Assembly (NCBI GenBank): GCA_964414425.1
Contig: CAYPWL010000017.1
Location: forward strand, 3,456 to 67,455
Source of the DNA: GYS-P2D sp964414425
GTDB lineage: Bacteria > Bacteroidota > Bacteroidia > Chitinophagales > Saprospiraceae
Direction of reading: 5' to 3'
Length of the DNA: 64,000 bases
Shown: one piece after another, positions 26,091 to 36,700 of the stretch
Layout of the letters: each line of letters begins with the position of its first letter
How positions within the stretch are numbered: position 1 is the first letter of the stretch
Notes under the pieces: model-generated
What the model was told of the DNA's origin: nothing
The model's database searches: none
Seen by the model: the letters and a program-made list of their open reading frames with translations, nothing else
Program-made: the position numbers and the translations under genes

Positions 26091-29000
26091 ATGAACCGTC
26101 AATCTGACCAATTACGGAAAGTCATTGTTGATGACGAAGCTTATTACCAAATAGAAGATGTAGCGAGGCTCAGGCCTTTTTTTATGAGTATCACAAGTGC
26201 TTATGATCACTGGTTGTTTATCTCCAGCAATGGAGGGCTCACAGCTGGACGCAAAAATTCTGAATTTGCATTATTCCCTTATTACACTGACGATAAGATC
26301 ACCGAATCGGTAGACCTCACAGGCTCCAAGACGATTATAAAAGTGAAGGGTGCCGATGGATATCAGTATTGGGAACCTTACTCTTCCAATGCCTATAAAC
26401 CTTATCAGATCACACAGAATCTCTACAAGAATAGCCTGGGCAACAAGGTCATCTTCGAAGAGATCAATGAAGACTTAGGACTGACATTCCGTTATCAGTG
26501 GTCTTCATCAGATGAGCATGGTCTCGTACGACGCTCTACGCTCTTTAATCAGCAAGATCAGAACGTAGATATCGAAATAGTCGATGGCTTATTGAATATA
26601 GTACCAGCGGGAATCGGTAGTGATTTACAAAATAGTTCAAGTAATCTTGGCGATGCATATAAGCGGTCTATACTCGATGCACGCAGCGGGCTGGGCGTAT
26701 ATACCCTCAGTGCAGTCATCGTTGATCGTGCTGAGCCGAGTGAAGCTCTTAAGGCTAATATCATATGGTCTACGGGATTGAACAATCCAACACATCTACT
26801 GTCAACTCAACAGCTTGACAAGTTCAGACAGGGCGAAGCTCTAACAGAAGAATTAGATATCAAAGGAGAAAAAGGGGCTTATCTACTCCACAATACGATC
26901 CAACTATCTGCCAATGCGTCTGCAGAGTGGTATATCGTTGCTGATGTCAACAAAAATCATACAGCAGTATTTGACTTGATCCACAAACTTACAAGCAATA
27001 AGGATCTGCTCGTCACGGAGTTACTATCAGCGATTGCCCAGGGCGATCAAGATTTGATGCAACTCGTCGCCTCAGCAGATGGTCTACAGAAAACGGCTGA
27101 TCACCTTAAGGATGGCAGGCACTTCGCCAATGTGATGTTTAACATCATGCGAGGAGGAATCTTTGATGAAAATTACCAGATTGACAAGGCTGACTTCGAG
27201 GCTTATCTCCGCAAGGCAAATGTCTCGCTCTATGAATCATGTCATAAAGCCTTAGACCAACTCGATGACCAGTTCTCCGTATACGACCTGCAAGATCAGA
27301 TCGGAGCGATCAATCATCCCTCATTTACAAGGCTTGCGATAGAATACCTTCCGTTAAAATTCAGCCGCAGACATGGTGACCCGAGTAGACCATGGAACAA
27401 GTTTTCTATCAACTTGAGGAACGAGTTGGATGGCTCAAAAATACTCGACTATCAAGGGAACTGGAGAGATATCTTCCAAAACTGGGAGGCGCTATCGCTC
27501 TCCTACCCCGCCTTCATTAATGGCATGGTCTATCGATTCCTCAATGCCTCGACATTTGATGGGTACAATCCCTATCGAGTGACTAAAGATGGTTTTGACT
27601 GGGAGACCATCGAGCCTGATGACCCATGGTCCTATATCGGCTACTGGGGAGATCATCAGATCATCTATCTCTTGAAGTTATTAGAATGTATGCATCGCTA
27701 TCAACCAAACGAGTTACAAAGACTCATGGCTGAGGACGTATTTGTTTATGCTGCTGTTCCTTATCGCATCAAATCCTATGAAGATATCCTTGCCGATCCT
27801 AAGAGCACTGTAGACTTTGACCGAGCGTGGGATGAAGACATCCGTGAGCGCCGCAATCAGATGGGGTCAGATGGAGCCTTATTGGCAACAGCTGACGAGC
27901 AGATCTATCACGTCAACTTCATCGAGAAGATCCTTGCTACAACACTCTCTAAAGTGTCTAACCTCGTTCCTGAAGGCGGTATCTGGATGAACACCCAGCG
28001 ACCTGAATGGAATGATGCTAATAATGCCCTTGTCGGGAATGGTATCTCGATGGTTACGCTCTATTACCTCTATCGATTTGTCAGATTCTTTGAAGATGTC
28101 TTCGAGCAATATCAGGGTGAGCAGGTCGAGGTCTCTGCAGAGCTTTTGAGCTTCTTCAAGGCATGTGTAACTACGCTCGATACACATAAGGGTCAATTGC
28201 AAGGTGGATTTAGCGATGTACAGCGCAAGGCATTCATGGATACCATGGGTAGCGCAGGAGCAGACTACAGGCTCAAGATTTATGATGATGGATTTAGCGG
28301 TGATAAGCAAGTATTGAGTGTCACAGAGATTCAGTCATTCATTGCATTATGTAAAGACTATTTTGCGCAAAGCATAAAAGCAAATCGCAGAGACAATGGT
28401 CTATACCATGCCTATAATATCCTCAACATAGAATCTGAGGGCTACAGGGTCTCTTATCTTAATGAGATGCTTGAGGGACAAGTATCTGTGCTTAGTGCAG
28501 GGCTACTCTCACCATCAGAGACTGTTGAGCTACTCAAGAGTCTGCGTGATAGCAAACTCTATCGACCGGATCAACATAGCTACATACTCTATCCTAATAA
28601 GGCGCTTCCTAACTTCTTACAGAAGAATCACATCCCTCATCACATGCTCAAGGAGTCCGAGTTGTTGCTGCGCCTACTGGACGATGGTGATGCTACGATC
28701 ATCGAGCAGGATGTCTATGATCAGTTTCATTTCAATGGAGACTTTAGAAACAATATCGAGCTGTCAGCAGCATTAGATGCTATGGCTGACGGTCCTTATG
28801 CTGATCTGGTCGAATCAGATCGACAGCTCATCCTGGATATCTATGAGCATCTGTTTAACCATAAGGAGTTTACGGGTCGCTCAGGCACCTTCTATGCCTA
28901 TGAAGGTCTCGGATCGATCTACTGGCACATGGTTTCTAAGCTGATTCTCGCCATCCAAGAGTGCTACAATAGTGCGATGATGTCTGGGGCAAGTCAAGCA

Positions 29001-29522
29001 GAACTGGACGCACTCGCTGAGCAATATTATGATGCATGGAACGGTCTCGGCGTCCACAAGAGCCCAGAGGTCTATGGCGCCTTTACCACTGATCCATACT
29101 CTCATACGCCATACCATAAGGGTGCACAGCAACCGGGTATGACAGGACAAGTAAAAGAAGATATCATCAGCAGATATGGCGAACTTGGGGTACAGATCAA
29201 GGATGGCATCATCGAGTTTAACCCAACCTTATTAAAAGCAGAAGAGTTCTTATCTGCAGCTGATGAGTTCCTAACTATAGGAGTAAAAGGGCAGCAAGAA
29301 GTGATCTCATTGGCAGCAGGCAGTTTAGGTTTCACCCTATGTCAAGTGCCAATCGTATATCACAAAGGAGATGCTGCCAAGATTCTGGTCACACATAGCT
29401 CGGGCAAGACGGTGGAAATATCAGGCACACAACTCTCTGAAGAGCAAAGCATGGCCTTGCTATCCAGATCCGGATCTATCGCCAAGATAGATGTAACTAT
29501 AAATCAAAATCAGTTGATATGA
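26091..29522 (+). CDS. GH94-like beta-glucan phosphorylase (probably GH149/GH161 type)
   Basis: A 1143-aa cytoplasmic protein without signal peptide. The N-terminal part (HWLFISSNGGLTAGR, FALFPYYTDDKI, YWEPYS) looks like the beta-sandwich of GH94-type phosphorylases. The centre has the helical (alpha/alpha)6 pattern with DDPWSYIGYWGDHQIIYLL and NTQRPEWNDANNALVG; the WND Asp (~642) matches the catalytic Asp region of cellobiose/cellodextrin phosphorylases. Length and context (GH17 and sugar symporter) fit the beta-1,3-glucan phosphorylase families GH149/GH161. The exact family is inference. Its stop overlaps the GH17 start by 4 nt. Confidence 0.7.
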   Translation: MNRQSDQLRKVIVDDEAYYQIEDVARLRPFFMSITSAYDHWLFISSNGGLTAGRKNSEFALFPYYTDDKITESVDLTGSKTIIKVKGADGYQYWEPYSSNAYKPYQITQNLYKNSLGNKVIFEEINEDLGLTFRYQWSSSDEHGLVRRSTLFNQQDQNVDIEIVDGLLNIVPAGIGSDLQNSSSNLGDAYKRSILDARSGLGVYTLSAVIVDRAEPSEALKANIIWSTGLNNPTHLLSTQQLDKFRQGEALTEELDIKGEKGAYLLHNTIQLSANASAEWYIVADVNKNHTAVFDLIHKLTSNKDLLVTELLSAIAQGDQDLMQLVASADGLQKTADHLKDGRHFANVMFNIMRGGIFDENYQIDKADFEAYLRKANVSLYESCHKALDQLDDQFSVYDLQDQIGAINHPSFTRLAIEYLPLKFSRRHGDPSRPWNKFSINLRNELDGSKILDYQGNWRDIFQNWEALSLSYPAFINGMVYRFLNASTFDGYNPYRVTKDGFDWETIEPDDPWSYIGYWGDHQIIYLLKLLECMHRYQPNELQRLMAEDVFVYAAVPYRIKSYEDILADPKSTVDFDRAWDEDIRERRNQMGSDGALLATADEQIYHVNFIEKILATTLSKVSNLVPEGGIWMNTQRPEWNDANNALVGNGISMVTLYYLYRFVRFFEDVFEQYQGEQVEVSAELLSFFKACVTTLDTHKGQLQGGFSDVQRKAFMDTMGSAGADYRLKIYDDGFSGDKQVLSVTEIQSFIALCKDYFAQSIKANRRDNGLYHAYNILNIESEGYRVSYLNEMLEGQVSVLSAGLLSPSETVELLKSLRDSKLYRPDQHSYILYPNKALPNFLQKNHIPHHMLKESELLLRLLDDGDATIIEQDVYDQFHFNGDFRNNIELSAALDAMADGPYADLVESDRQLILDIYEHLFNHKEFTGRSGTFYAYEGLGSIYWHMVSKLILAIQECYNSAMMSGASQAELDALAEQYYDAWNGLGVHKSPEVYGAFTTDPYSHTPYHKGAQQPGMTGQVKEDIISRYGELGVQIKDGIIEFNPTLLKAEEFLSAADEFLTIGVKGQQEVISLAAGSLGFTLCQVPIVYHKGDAAKILVTHSSGKTVEISGTQLSEEQSMALLSRSGSIAKIDVTINQNQLI

Positions 29523-30796
29523 GACTCAGATGCATACCATATATCGCCTTAATCAGTGGCCTCCTCATGGCGTGGAGCTGCAAGCCTACAGCTGGTGATA
29601 AGACTGATCCTGTAGCTCATAAGAGTGCCGAGGAGATCTTAGGCAATCCTGACTATCAGGCAATCTCCTATGGTGGCTATCGTGCTGGCAGCCGAGATAT
29701 ACAGCCGAAGATATCTGAACTCAAGGATGACATGCTTATCCTATCAGCTATGGGCATCCACATACTTAGAACCTACAATGTGCATCTCCCACATGCCGAG
29801 AATGTCCTAAAGGCTATAACTGAGCTGAAAGAGGAGGATGCCTCATTCGAGATGTATGTGATGCTCGGAGCATGGATAGACTGTGAGAATGCATGGCAGC
29901 CAGGTCAAGAAAACCATGAAGGAGAGAGCCCTCGCAATGAGGTCGAAATCGCTGAAGCTGTAAGACTTACTCAGAGGTATCCAGACATCGTCAAAGTCAT
30001 CGCTGTGGGCAACGAGTCTATGGTGCACTGGGCGCAGAGCTACTTCGTTAGGCCAAAGGCCATCCTTGGATGGGTCAATCACCTCCGTGAGTTACGTTCA
30101 TCGGGAGAGCTACCTGCAGATCTATGGATTACCAGCAGCGACAACTATGCCTCTTGGGGCGGAGCCGACGCCATCTATCACACTGAAGATCTCAATGCAC
30201 TGATCCGAGCTGTAGATTTCCTAAGTGTCCATACCTACCCCATGCATGAGACACATTACAACTATGAGTTTTGGCTACAGCGACCTGACGAGAGCGATAT
30301 CGATAAGGACGAAAAAATCGTACGAGCAATGAATCGATCCTTAGCGGAAGCACAAAAGCAAGTTGCTGCCGTCCAATCTTATATGGATGGTATCGGCGCA
30401 GATAAACCGATCCACATCGGCGAGACTGGCTGGGCAACTGTATCAGATGAGTTCTATGGGGACACCGGATCACGGGCCTGTGATCAGTATAAACAAGGAC
30501 TCTACTATAAATTGATGCGAGATTGGACGAATGAGTCCGGTATATCGTGCTTTTTCTTTGAGGCCTTTGATGAAAAATGGAAGGACTCCGAACATCCCAA
30601 AGGCAGCGAGAATCACTTTGGCCTAATTGACGAGCATGGCCAAGCGAAATATGCCATCTGGGATCTGGTCGAAAACGGCACCTTCAAAGGGCTTACTCGT
30701 GATGGCAACGTCATCACTAAGAGCTATCGAGGCGATCCACTCACTGTAAAACAAGCATCACTCGCTCCACCGACAGAATACGATAATGGCTTGTAG
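29519..30796 (+). CDS. GH17-like beta-1,3-glucanase/transglycosylase lipoprotein
   Basis: The 425-aa product has a lipoprotein signal (LLMAWSCKP, lipobox AWSC). The TIM-barrel shows GH17-like hallmarks: acid/base Glu in KVIAVGNESMVHW, SVHTYP, and nucleophile Glu in IHIGETGWATVS. FFFEAFDEKWK closes the barrel, followed by HFGLIDEHG. Members cleave or rearrange beta-1,3-glucan (laminarin). The lipid anchor places it in the periplasm or outer membrane, upstream of uptake by the neighbouring symporter and phosphorolysis by the GH94-like enzyme. It overlaps that gene by 4 nt. Confidence 0.85.
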   Translation: MRLRCIPYIALISGLLMAWSCKPTAGDKTDPVAHKSAEEILGNPDYQAISYGGYRAGSRDIQPKISELKDDMLILSAMGIHILRTYNVHLPHAENVLKAITELKEEDASFEMYVMLGAWIDCENAWQPGQENHEGESPRNEVEIAEAVRLTQRYPDIVKVIAVGNESMVHWAQSYFVRPKAILGWVNHLRELRSSGELPADLWITSSDNYASWGGADAIYHTEDLNALIRAVDFLSVHTYPMHETHYNYEFWLQRPDESDIDKDEKIVRAMNRSLAEAQKQVAAVQSYMDGIGADKPIHIGETGWATVSDEFYGDTGSRACDQYKQGLYYKLMRDWTNESGISCFFFEAFDEKWKDSEHPKGSENHFGLIDEHGQAKYAIWDLVENGTFKGLTRDGNVITKSYRGDPLTVKQASLAPPTEYDNGL

Positions 30797-30841
30797 GATA
30801 AGCGGATAGAAATGCTATCTTGAAGCATCAATAACCAAGGT

Positions 30842-32266
30842 ATGACAAATCAAAATTCCGCTGCTCGGGTCAAAATCCCGATGAGCCAAAAAATAGCATT
30901 TGGTATCGGTATGTTTGCCAATCAGATGTTTCCCGCTATTCTTGGCATTTTCATGGTAGTACTGGTCGAGAGCTTGGGTTTCCCAGGTTGGATGTGGGGT
31001 TTATTAGCCTTCGCACCGAGGATTTTTGATGCACTGACAGATCCTATCATGGGATTCATCTCTGATAACACCCGCTCACGCTATGGGCGCAGGCGCCAAT
31101 ACGTATTCATCGGAGGAATCATAATGGGTGTGTCATACATATTTATGTGGCAACTGTTTGCTGAGAATACCCTGGAGTATAATTTCTGGTACTTCTTTCT
31201 GTGGTCATTGGTCTTTTATCTGGGCTTGACGATCTTTAGCGTACCGTACGTAGCAATGGGATACGAGATGACTCCCGACTTTCATGAACGCACCAGCATC
31301 ATGGCGGTAGCCCAGTGGATTGGTCAGTGGGCTTGGGTGATTGCACCGTGGTTTTGGGTAATCATGTATGATCCAGAGTGGTTCCCATCTGCAACCATAG
31401 CGGCTCGGCAGCTGGCTTATTGGGTGGCTATACCCTGTGCGGTCTGTGCAATAGTGCCTGCAATATTCATCAAGAGCGAATCCACACTTGACAAAGAAGA
31501 CTATACTCCACTCAGTATAGGAGGAATCCTTGGCAGCATAGGTGACATCCTTTATGGCTTCGTAGAGGCCTTTAAGATCAAATATTTCAGAAAGCTGTGC
31601 TTTGCGACTTTTTTGATCTTCAATTCATTTAATACAGTTGCAGCGTTGACCTTCTTTGTCATCGTGTATAAACTCTTTAATGGAGATGCTGGTGCTTCAG
31701 GCATCTGGGTATCGCTATTCGGTTGTCTGGGGGCGGTAGGCACGACCTTCATCGTCATCCCTATAGTCACAAAGATGGCTATGACTATGGGCAAGAAGAA
31801 AGCATTTATGATTGCCCAGAGTATCTCCTTGATTGGATACGTGATGCTCTATTTCCTCTTCGTGCCGGGCAAGCCGTGGATGTATATTATCGCACTGCCT
31901 TTCTTCTCATTTGGCATCGGCAGTCTATTTACCATTATGATGTCTATGACCGCAGATGTGATCGATATCGACGAGCTCAATACGGGCTTGCGTAGAGAAG
32001 GCCTCCTCGGAGCAATATACTGGTGGATGGTCAAGGTCGGCTATGGTATCGCTGGAGGCCTCAGTGGCGCTATGATAGCCTATGTAGGATTCAACCCAGA
32101 CTTGGCAACAGTCGACCAACAGAGCGCTGTCGATGGACTACATGGGTTCTTTTGTTTCTTCCCTGCAGTTGGCACTATCATCGCCATGTGGATCATGAGC
32201 GATTATGACCTCACAGAGGACAAGGCTAAGGAGATCAGAGATCAACTGGAGGAGCGGAGGGCTTAG
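30842..32266 (+). CDS. GPH-family (MelB-like) sugar:cation symporter
   Basis: A 474-aa polytopic membrane protein with about 12 hydrophobic helices. GPH signatures are visible: APRIFDALTDPIMGFISDNT followed by RSRYGRRRQYVFIG, and the mid-protein VPYVAMGYEMTPDFHERT. This family imports glycosides with H+ or Na+. As third gene after the phosphorylase and the GH17 lipoprotein it most likely imports beta-1,3-gluco-oligosaccharides or laminaribiose; this is context inference. Its stop converges on the next minus gene with only 9 nt between. Confidence 0.9.
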   Translation: MTNQNSAARVKIPMSQKIAFGIGMFANQMFPAILGIFMVVLVESLGFPGWMWGLLAFAPRIFDALTDPIMGFISDNTRSRYGRRRQYVFIGGIIMGVSYIFMWQLFAENTLEYNFWYFFLWSLVFYLGLTIFSVPYVAMGYEMTPDFHERTSIMAVAQWIGQWAWVIAPWFWVIMYDPEWFPSATIAARQLAYWVAIPCAVCAIVPAIFIKSESTLDKEDYTPLSIGGILGSIGDILYGFVEAFKIKYFRKLCFATFLIFNSFNTVAALTFFVIVYKLFNGDAGASGIWVSLFGCLGAVGTTFIVIPIVTKMAMTMGKKKAFMIAQSISLIGYVMLYFLFVPGKPWMYIIALPFFSFGIGSLFTIMMSMTADVIDIDELNTGLRREGLLGAIYWWMVKVGYGIAGGLSGAMIAYVGFNPDLATVDQQSAVDGLHGFFCFFPAVGTIIAMWIMSDYDLTEDKAKEIRDQLEERRA

Positions 32267-32275
32267 GAGATTAGA

Positions 32276-32941
32276 TCAAAACCCAGTCAGCATTATATGA
32301 CAAAATGCAAAAGCCACAACTGACAGAATAATACCGTAAAGGAATATCAAATAAGACACCCTAATTAAGCGATACTTCTTAGAAAGCTTGATTCCAAGAT
32401 CATAGATATCTTTGATCAGGCTGGGATACAAAGTTTCTCCCTCAGAGATAACCTTCATAACCGAAGTCGTATAATTACTTAGTTGCATGGCACTAAAGTC
32501 CTCAAATGTCATGAGGTCGGTGCACTCAATCGTCTCCTCAATTGATTCGTCTGTTGTATCTCTTCTTACCCATGATTCAGGGATAGTTGCAAGTATTGCA
32601 AAACTGATAGAAAGCACATTTGTAATAACGAGTCCTCCAACGGCAAAAACCAAATGCGGATCTTCCTCAAGCTTACCGTATAGCGTCCCTAAGACCATCG
32701 AGATAATGATGGCATTAGCAGTTATTAGGATATTCGCTTTGGTATCGACTATCTGAAGTCTTGTATAGAGGTTTCTTGACGCCAGTCTAAACCAAGTTTC
32801 TATTCCTCTTTCTGGTCTTGACTCAGCCTTTAGGAGTTTCTTTTTTAGCTTTTTAAGTTCCTCTTTATCGATAGACATTTCTTCCATGATGGCCTTCTCC
32901 ATCATTTTGAGTCTTTTCTTTTCAATTTTGTCTTCTTTCAT
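32276..32941 (-). CDS. PycTM (DUF5706)-like membrane protein
   Basis: A 221-aa protein: a strongly charged helical N-terminus (~1-45, Lys/Glu-rich), then FRLASRNLYTRLQIVDTKANIL leading into two close transmembrane helices (~70-90 and ~97-118), a cytoplasmic segment, and a last helix (~197-217). The R-N-x-x-x-R-L-x-x-x-D-x-KA-x-I-L pattern before paired helices is the hallmark of DUF5706/PycTM, the effector of Pycsar cyclic-nucleotide defence. No cyclase or cyclic-nucleotide-binding gene is adjacent. It sits 3 nt after the PAP2 gene, so the function here is open. Confidence 0.6.
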   Translation of the reverse strand: MKEDKIEKKRLKMMEKAIMEEMSIDKEELKKLKKKLLKAESRPERGIETWFRLASRNLYTRLQIVDTKANILITANAIIISMVLGTLYGKLEEDPHLVFAVGGLVITNVLSISFAILATIPESWVRRDTTDESIEETIECTDLMTFEDFSAMQLSNYTTSVMKVISEGETLYPSLIKDIYDLGIKLSKKYRLIRVSYLIFLYGIILSVVAFAFCHIMLTGF

Positions 32942-32944
32942 ACT

Positions 32945-33724
32945 CTAAAAATTAATTGATAATCTTAACCCAGCTATTCCTGTTGTGCTGAGTTTAACGT
33001 GCTCATTCTTAACCAAATGAAGACTTGGTATAAGATATCCTGTCGCTGCCCCAACTATATAACCAGCTATCACATCTGTAGGAAAATGTCTGCCTCCTCG
33101 CACCCTTAAGTATCCAATCACTGCTGGAATAGTTGATGCAGTAAGCCAAATTAAATGTTTATGCTTTAAGTCAGGGTGGAGATCTGTAATAATTCTTGCT
33201 GATAAAAATGCAAAAGCTGCCGCATTTGAGGTATGGCCAGAGATAAATGACTCTCTGGATGTCCTACCTAATCTGGTTTCGTTATCTGTGGCTGGGTCGT
33301 AATTAAACGGTCGATAGCGCTCCACTGATGACTTTGTGATACTCGTAATACCATTATTGATGAGGGCCGTCTCTACTACCATCAGTGCAATGGCACCACC
33401 GTTGGCCCTACACTTATGGGAGACATATGTAACGAAAGGCATTACGGCAGACGAATAAAGTATAACATCACTTATCGCTCGGGCTTGTCTCGAGTCATTA
33501 AACACTGTCCCTCTATCCAAAAAATTGAGATCCTCGATATCTAACATCTCGATCTCAGCTAACGAGGGACCATCCGCCCTATTATGTAAGATCCTACCTA
33601 ATCCAGTCAGACCTATACCAACTGCTAAAGGCGCTACATCTCTCTTAAAGGAGACCGCATAATACTGTGCTTCTGACTGAAAAGATAGAGCGAATAGAAG
33701 GCAAAATATTATAAACCTTTTCAT
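32945..33724 (-). CDS. PAP2-superfamily membrane phosphatase
   Basis: A 259-aa secreted or membrane protein with an N-terminal signal (cut near SEAQ). It has all three PAP2 motifs: KSSVERYRP (K-x6-RP), ISGHTS (SGH, catalytic His) and RVRGGRHFPTDV (R-x5-H-x3-D). It dephosphorylates lipid phosphates such as undecaprenyl-PP, phosphatidate or lipid A phosphates; which one is unknown. It lies between the metallophosphoesterase fusion (27 nt upstream) and the PycTM-like gene (3 nt downstream), a probable three-gene operon. Confidence 0.88.
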   Translation of the reverse strand: MKRFIIFCLLFALSFQSEAQYYAVSFKRDVAPLAVGIGLTGLGRILHNRADGPSLAEIEMLDIEDLNFLDRGTVFNDSRQARAISDVILYSSAVMPFVTYVSHKCRANGGAIALMVVETALINNGITSITKSSVERYRPFNYDPATDNETRLGRTSRESFISGHTSNAAAFAFLSARIITDLHPDLKHKHLIWLTASTIPAVIGYLRVRGGRHFPTDVIAGYIVGAATGYLIPSLHLVKNEHVKLSTTGIAGLRLSINF

Positions 33725-33751
33725 GGCTGATACTTATTATGATTCTAACGA

Positions 33752-36700
33752 TCAGTACGACAGAACGCCACCAATAGTGATCTGAGTATCCTCGTCACCC
33801 ACATAATAACCAATTTTGAACCCAAATAAGTCAAGAGGTGTCAAATAAATCCCGCCACCATAACTGGTATGCCAGTCGTTAATACCCTCACCCTCTAAGA
33901 ATGATCGCCCATGATCAAATGATCCAAAGATCCCTAATCCAGTCCTAAGCCCACCTCTACCTTGCAATAACTTGATCCTCAAGTCGGTCGCATGATAGAT
34001 TATACCGTCACCAGCAAATCTATTGGTTCTGAATCCTCTCAACCGAGATTGATTTGAGAGATAGTTGGCATGAAAGAACTCATAATCCCCAAAGGTGTAA
34101 GAACCTCCGATATTAGTAGCAAGAACTACCTTATGGGTTGGTGAGAAAGGCAAGTACGCTGCCAAATTAGAAGAAACCGTCAGGTTACTAAATTCTGAAT
34201 TCCTCAAGCTTAGCTTATAATCTGCACCTGCATTAAATACATAACCTCTTGTAGGCAGTACCGGATTATTAACTCTATCACTCGTATAATGCAATCCCAA
34301 GCCAGCATATGTTTTTGTTTCAAAATCAGTGCTCGTCCGACCCGCCTCATCTAAAAATATAAACCTGGGCTCGTCAGCAGAATCATCAAGTCTGTCATCT
34401 AAATTGTAGTATTCAAATGAAGGATTGATTCTGAGCGACTTGTTATTACCAAAGGATTTTTCGAAATGAGGATTGAAATCAAAATGATTCCCTCTGACTA
34501 TATGGAAGTTTCTGCTACCAGACTCTGGTACATCGGGAAATACTTCTTCATAGTTTATAAACTCGTTGCCTAAACCATAAAAGAACTGTGTGAATGTAGG
34601 TCCAGTTGCTTCTGCATCAAGTCTGAACCCCCAAGTCGGCCCAAATGCACCAGGCCAGAACCCATTATATCTGGCTACTATTGCTGTGTTAGCTTGGAAG
34701 TAGGCCAGGGACAACTTATGATTGGACTTGAATGGATTCTTTCTGAAACCATTCTTCTGCCACCAGACATTATAGCTTAGACCCACCCCTTCATCAGTAT
34801 AGAAGGTTAATAAGGGGAAGTGAAGCAATCTATCGAGTTTCCAGTCTTTCCTATCGAAGCTATTGATTCCTTTCTCATCTCTAAGTTTAGACTTTACGCC
34901 GTTACCTGTTAGTTGCATTCCATGAGGTCGATCATAAGCGATCACTTTGATACTACTTGAGGCATTATTAACAACATCCTCGCCACTGCCACCTACTAAG
35001 CGCACAGCGATGGATGATTCCTCATCGCCATAGAAGTTAAATGTATCTTGTTTTTTCAATCCAAAAAGTCTCAATTCCTGGCATGCCTCACCATCTATGA
35101 GCCGTGACCAAATGAGATGCTTCTGGCCATCTTCGAGGTGATAAGCCTTAACTGAGAGGTGATCATTTTTTTCTGCTGTAACATCAAATTCATTTGCACC
35201 ATTTGTGCCTATAACCGTTACTTCCGTTGACAGAAATTCATAGAATTCTTTTGCATACTTAGTCAGATCGTCTCTTCTCGTCTTTAATTTATGAATGATC
35301 TCCTCTCCGCTTTCATCATATATCTCCTTAGGCCATGCAGCAAGGGCTTCTGCTATGACCTCGTCAGTGATAGACCGTTGCAAAGTTTCTGCAGTTGTGA
35401 TGAAATCCTCTTCTCCCAGTTGAGAGAGGAAATGTCTGTCAAAGTATCTTGCATTATAAGCTAAACCGCTTATTCTATCTATTTCCTCTTCGAACTTTAT
35501 CAGTTGCGGATTGAAAAATGGTCTACTTGCGAGATAATTAAAGAATCCATCGTTTTTGAAAAAGGCCTGATCTCTATCTCGAGGTATAGCCCGATAGATA
35601 TCAACTCCAGGTTGCGATTCATCTTTGTAGATGCCCCATCTCCACTGATCGTCATGCCTATCCCAATCGCCTATAAGGAGATCAAATAGTCTTGCCCTCA
35701 ACACATACTTTTGATCGACGACATGTTTGTGATTCTTACTCAACTTCTCTACAAGCTCAATCGTATTAATTGATTCAGAGGCTCCTCCATAATCTGCATG
35801 ACCGTTCATATTGCCCCCTGGTCTCTCCTCGAATAGATATAGCTTCTCTGTGAAATCAGGATTATAATACCCCAATGATTTTTGTTTTGGTAACCACACC
35901 ACCTTAGGGTTAGCATGATATATCTGAGCTGCATCCGCTAACTTCGGTATGGCAAGAGCGGCGTAAGGATGAGCCGCAGAGATCCCATCTTGCACAAGAC
36001 TTTTTACGAAGGTTTGCCTTAAGGCAGGCGGTACGACTTTAGTCACATCCTTGTCTATAGTACGGACTACCCACTGCATCCCATCTGGATTTTCTAATCG
36101 TAAGGATCTGGTTTGAAATCCACCTCCTTGCTGCACAGGTGTAAGACCGCCTGCATATTCGTCCAGTAATAAGATAGGCGCTTCAATCTCAGTAGCCCAC
36201 TCTGCTCTATACGTCTCCCCTAACCCAAATTTACTATGCGTATATGTGTTGGACGCTACAGTTCGTACTGTCTCAGGATACTCGTCGGCATCCTTATATA
36301 TCTCCTTATCCGAGAAATCTATAATCTCCTTTTTGTACAGTCTCTTCCGATAGATTGACTTGGCCTTACCAGGATTATCAGGGTCTGGCACATAAAACTC
36401 CAACCACAGTTCGAGATCTTTTGTATGAGTGATCTTAGAAAACCCTTTGCTCATGAACGCAAATTCTGCATCACCTCCTTTGCGCACAAAATCCGTAATA
36501 GCGCCGCTCCCTGAGACCACAAAATGATTATTGTCTTTCTCGTGATATTGGAGGTTGTGGTCATGTCCCGATACATGGATGACACCCTCAAAGTTACTTA
36601 GTACCAGGTTCATTGCTGCTCTATATGCTTCGTACTGTGGATGCCCAAATCGTTGTTGTCCCCCGCCCAGCTTCTTGACACCTGTGATGAAACTCCCCAA

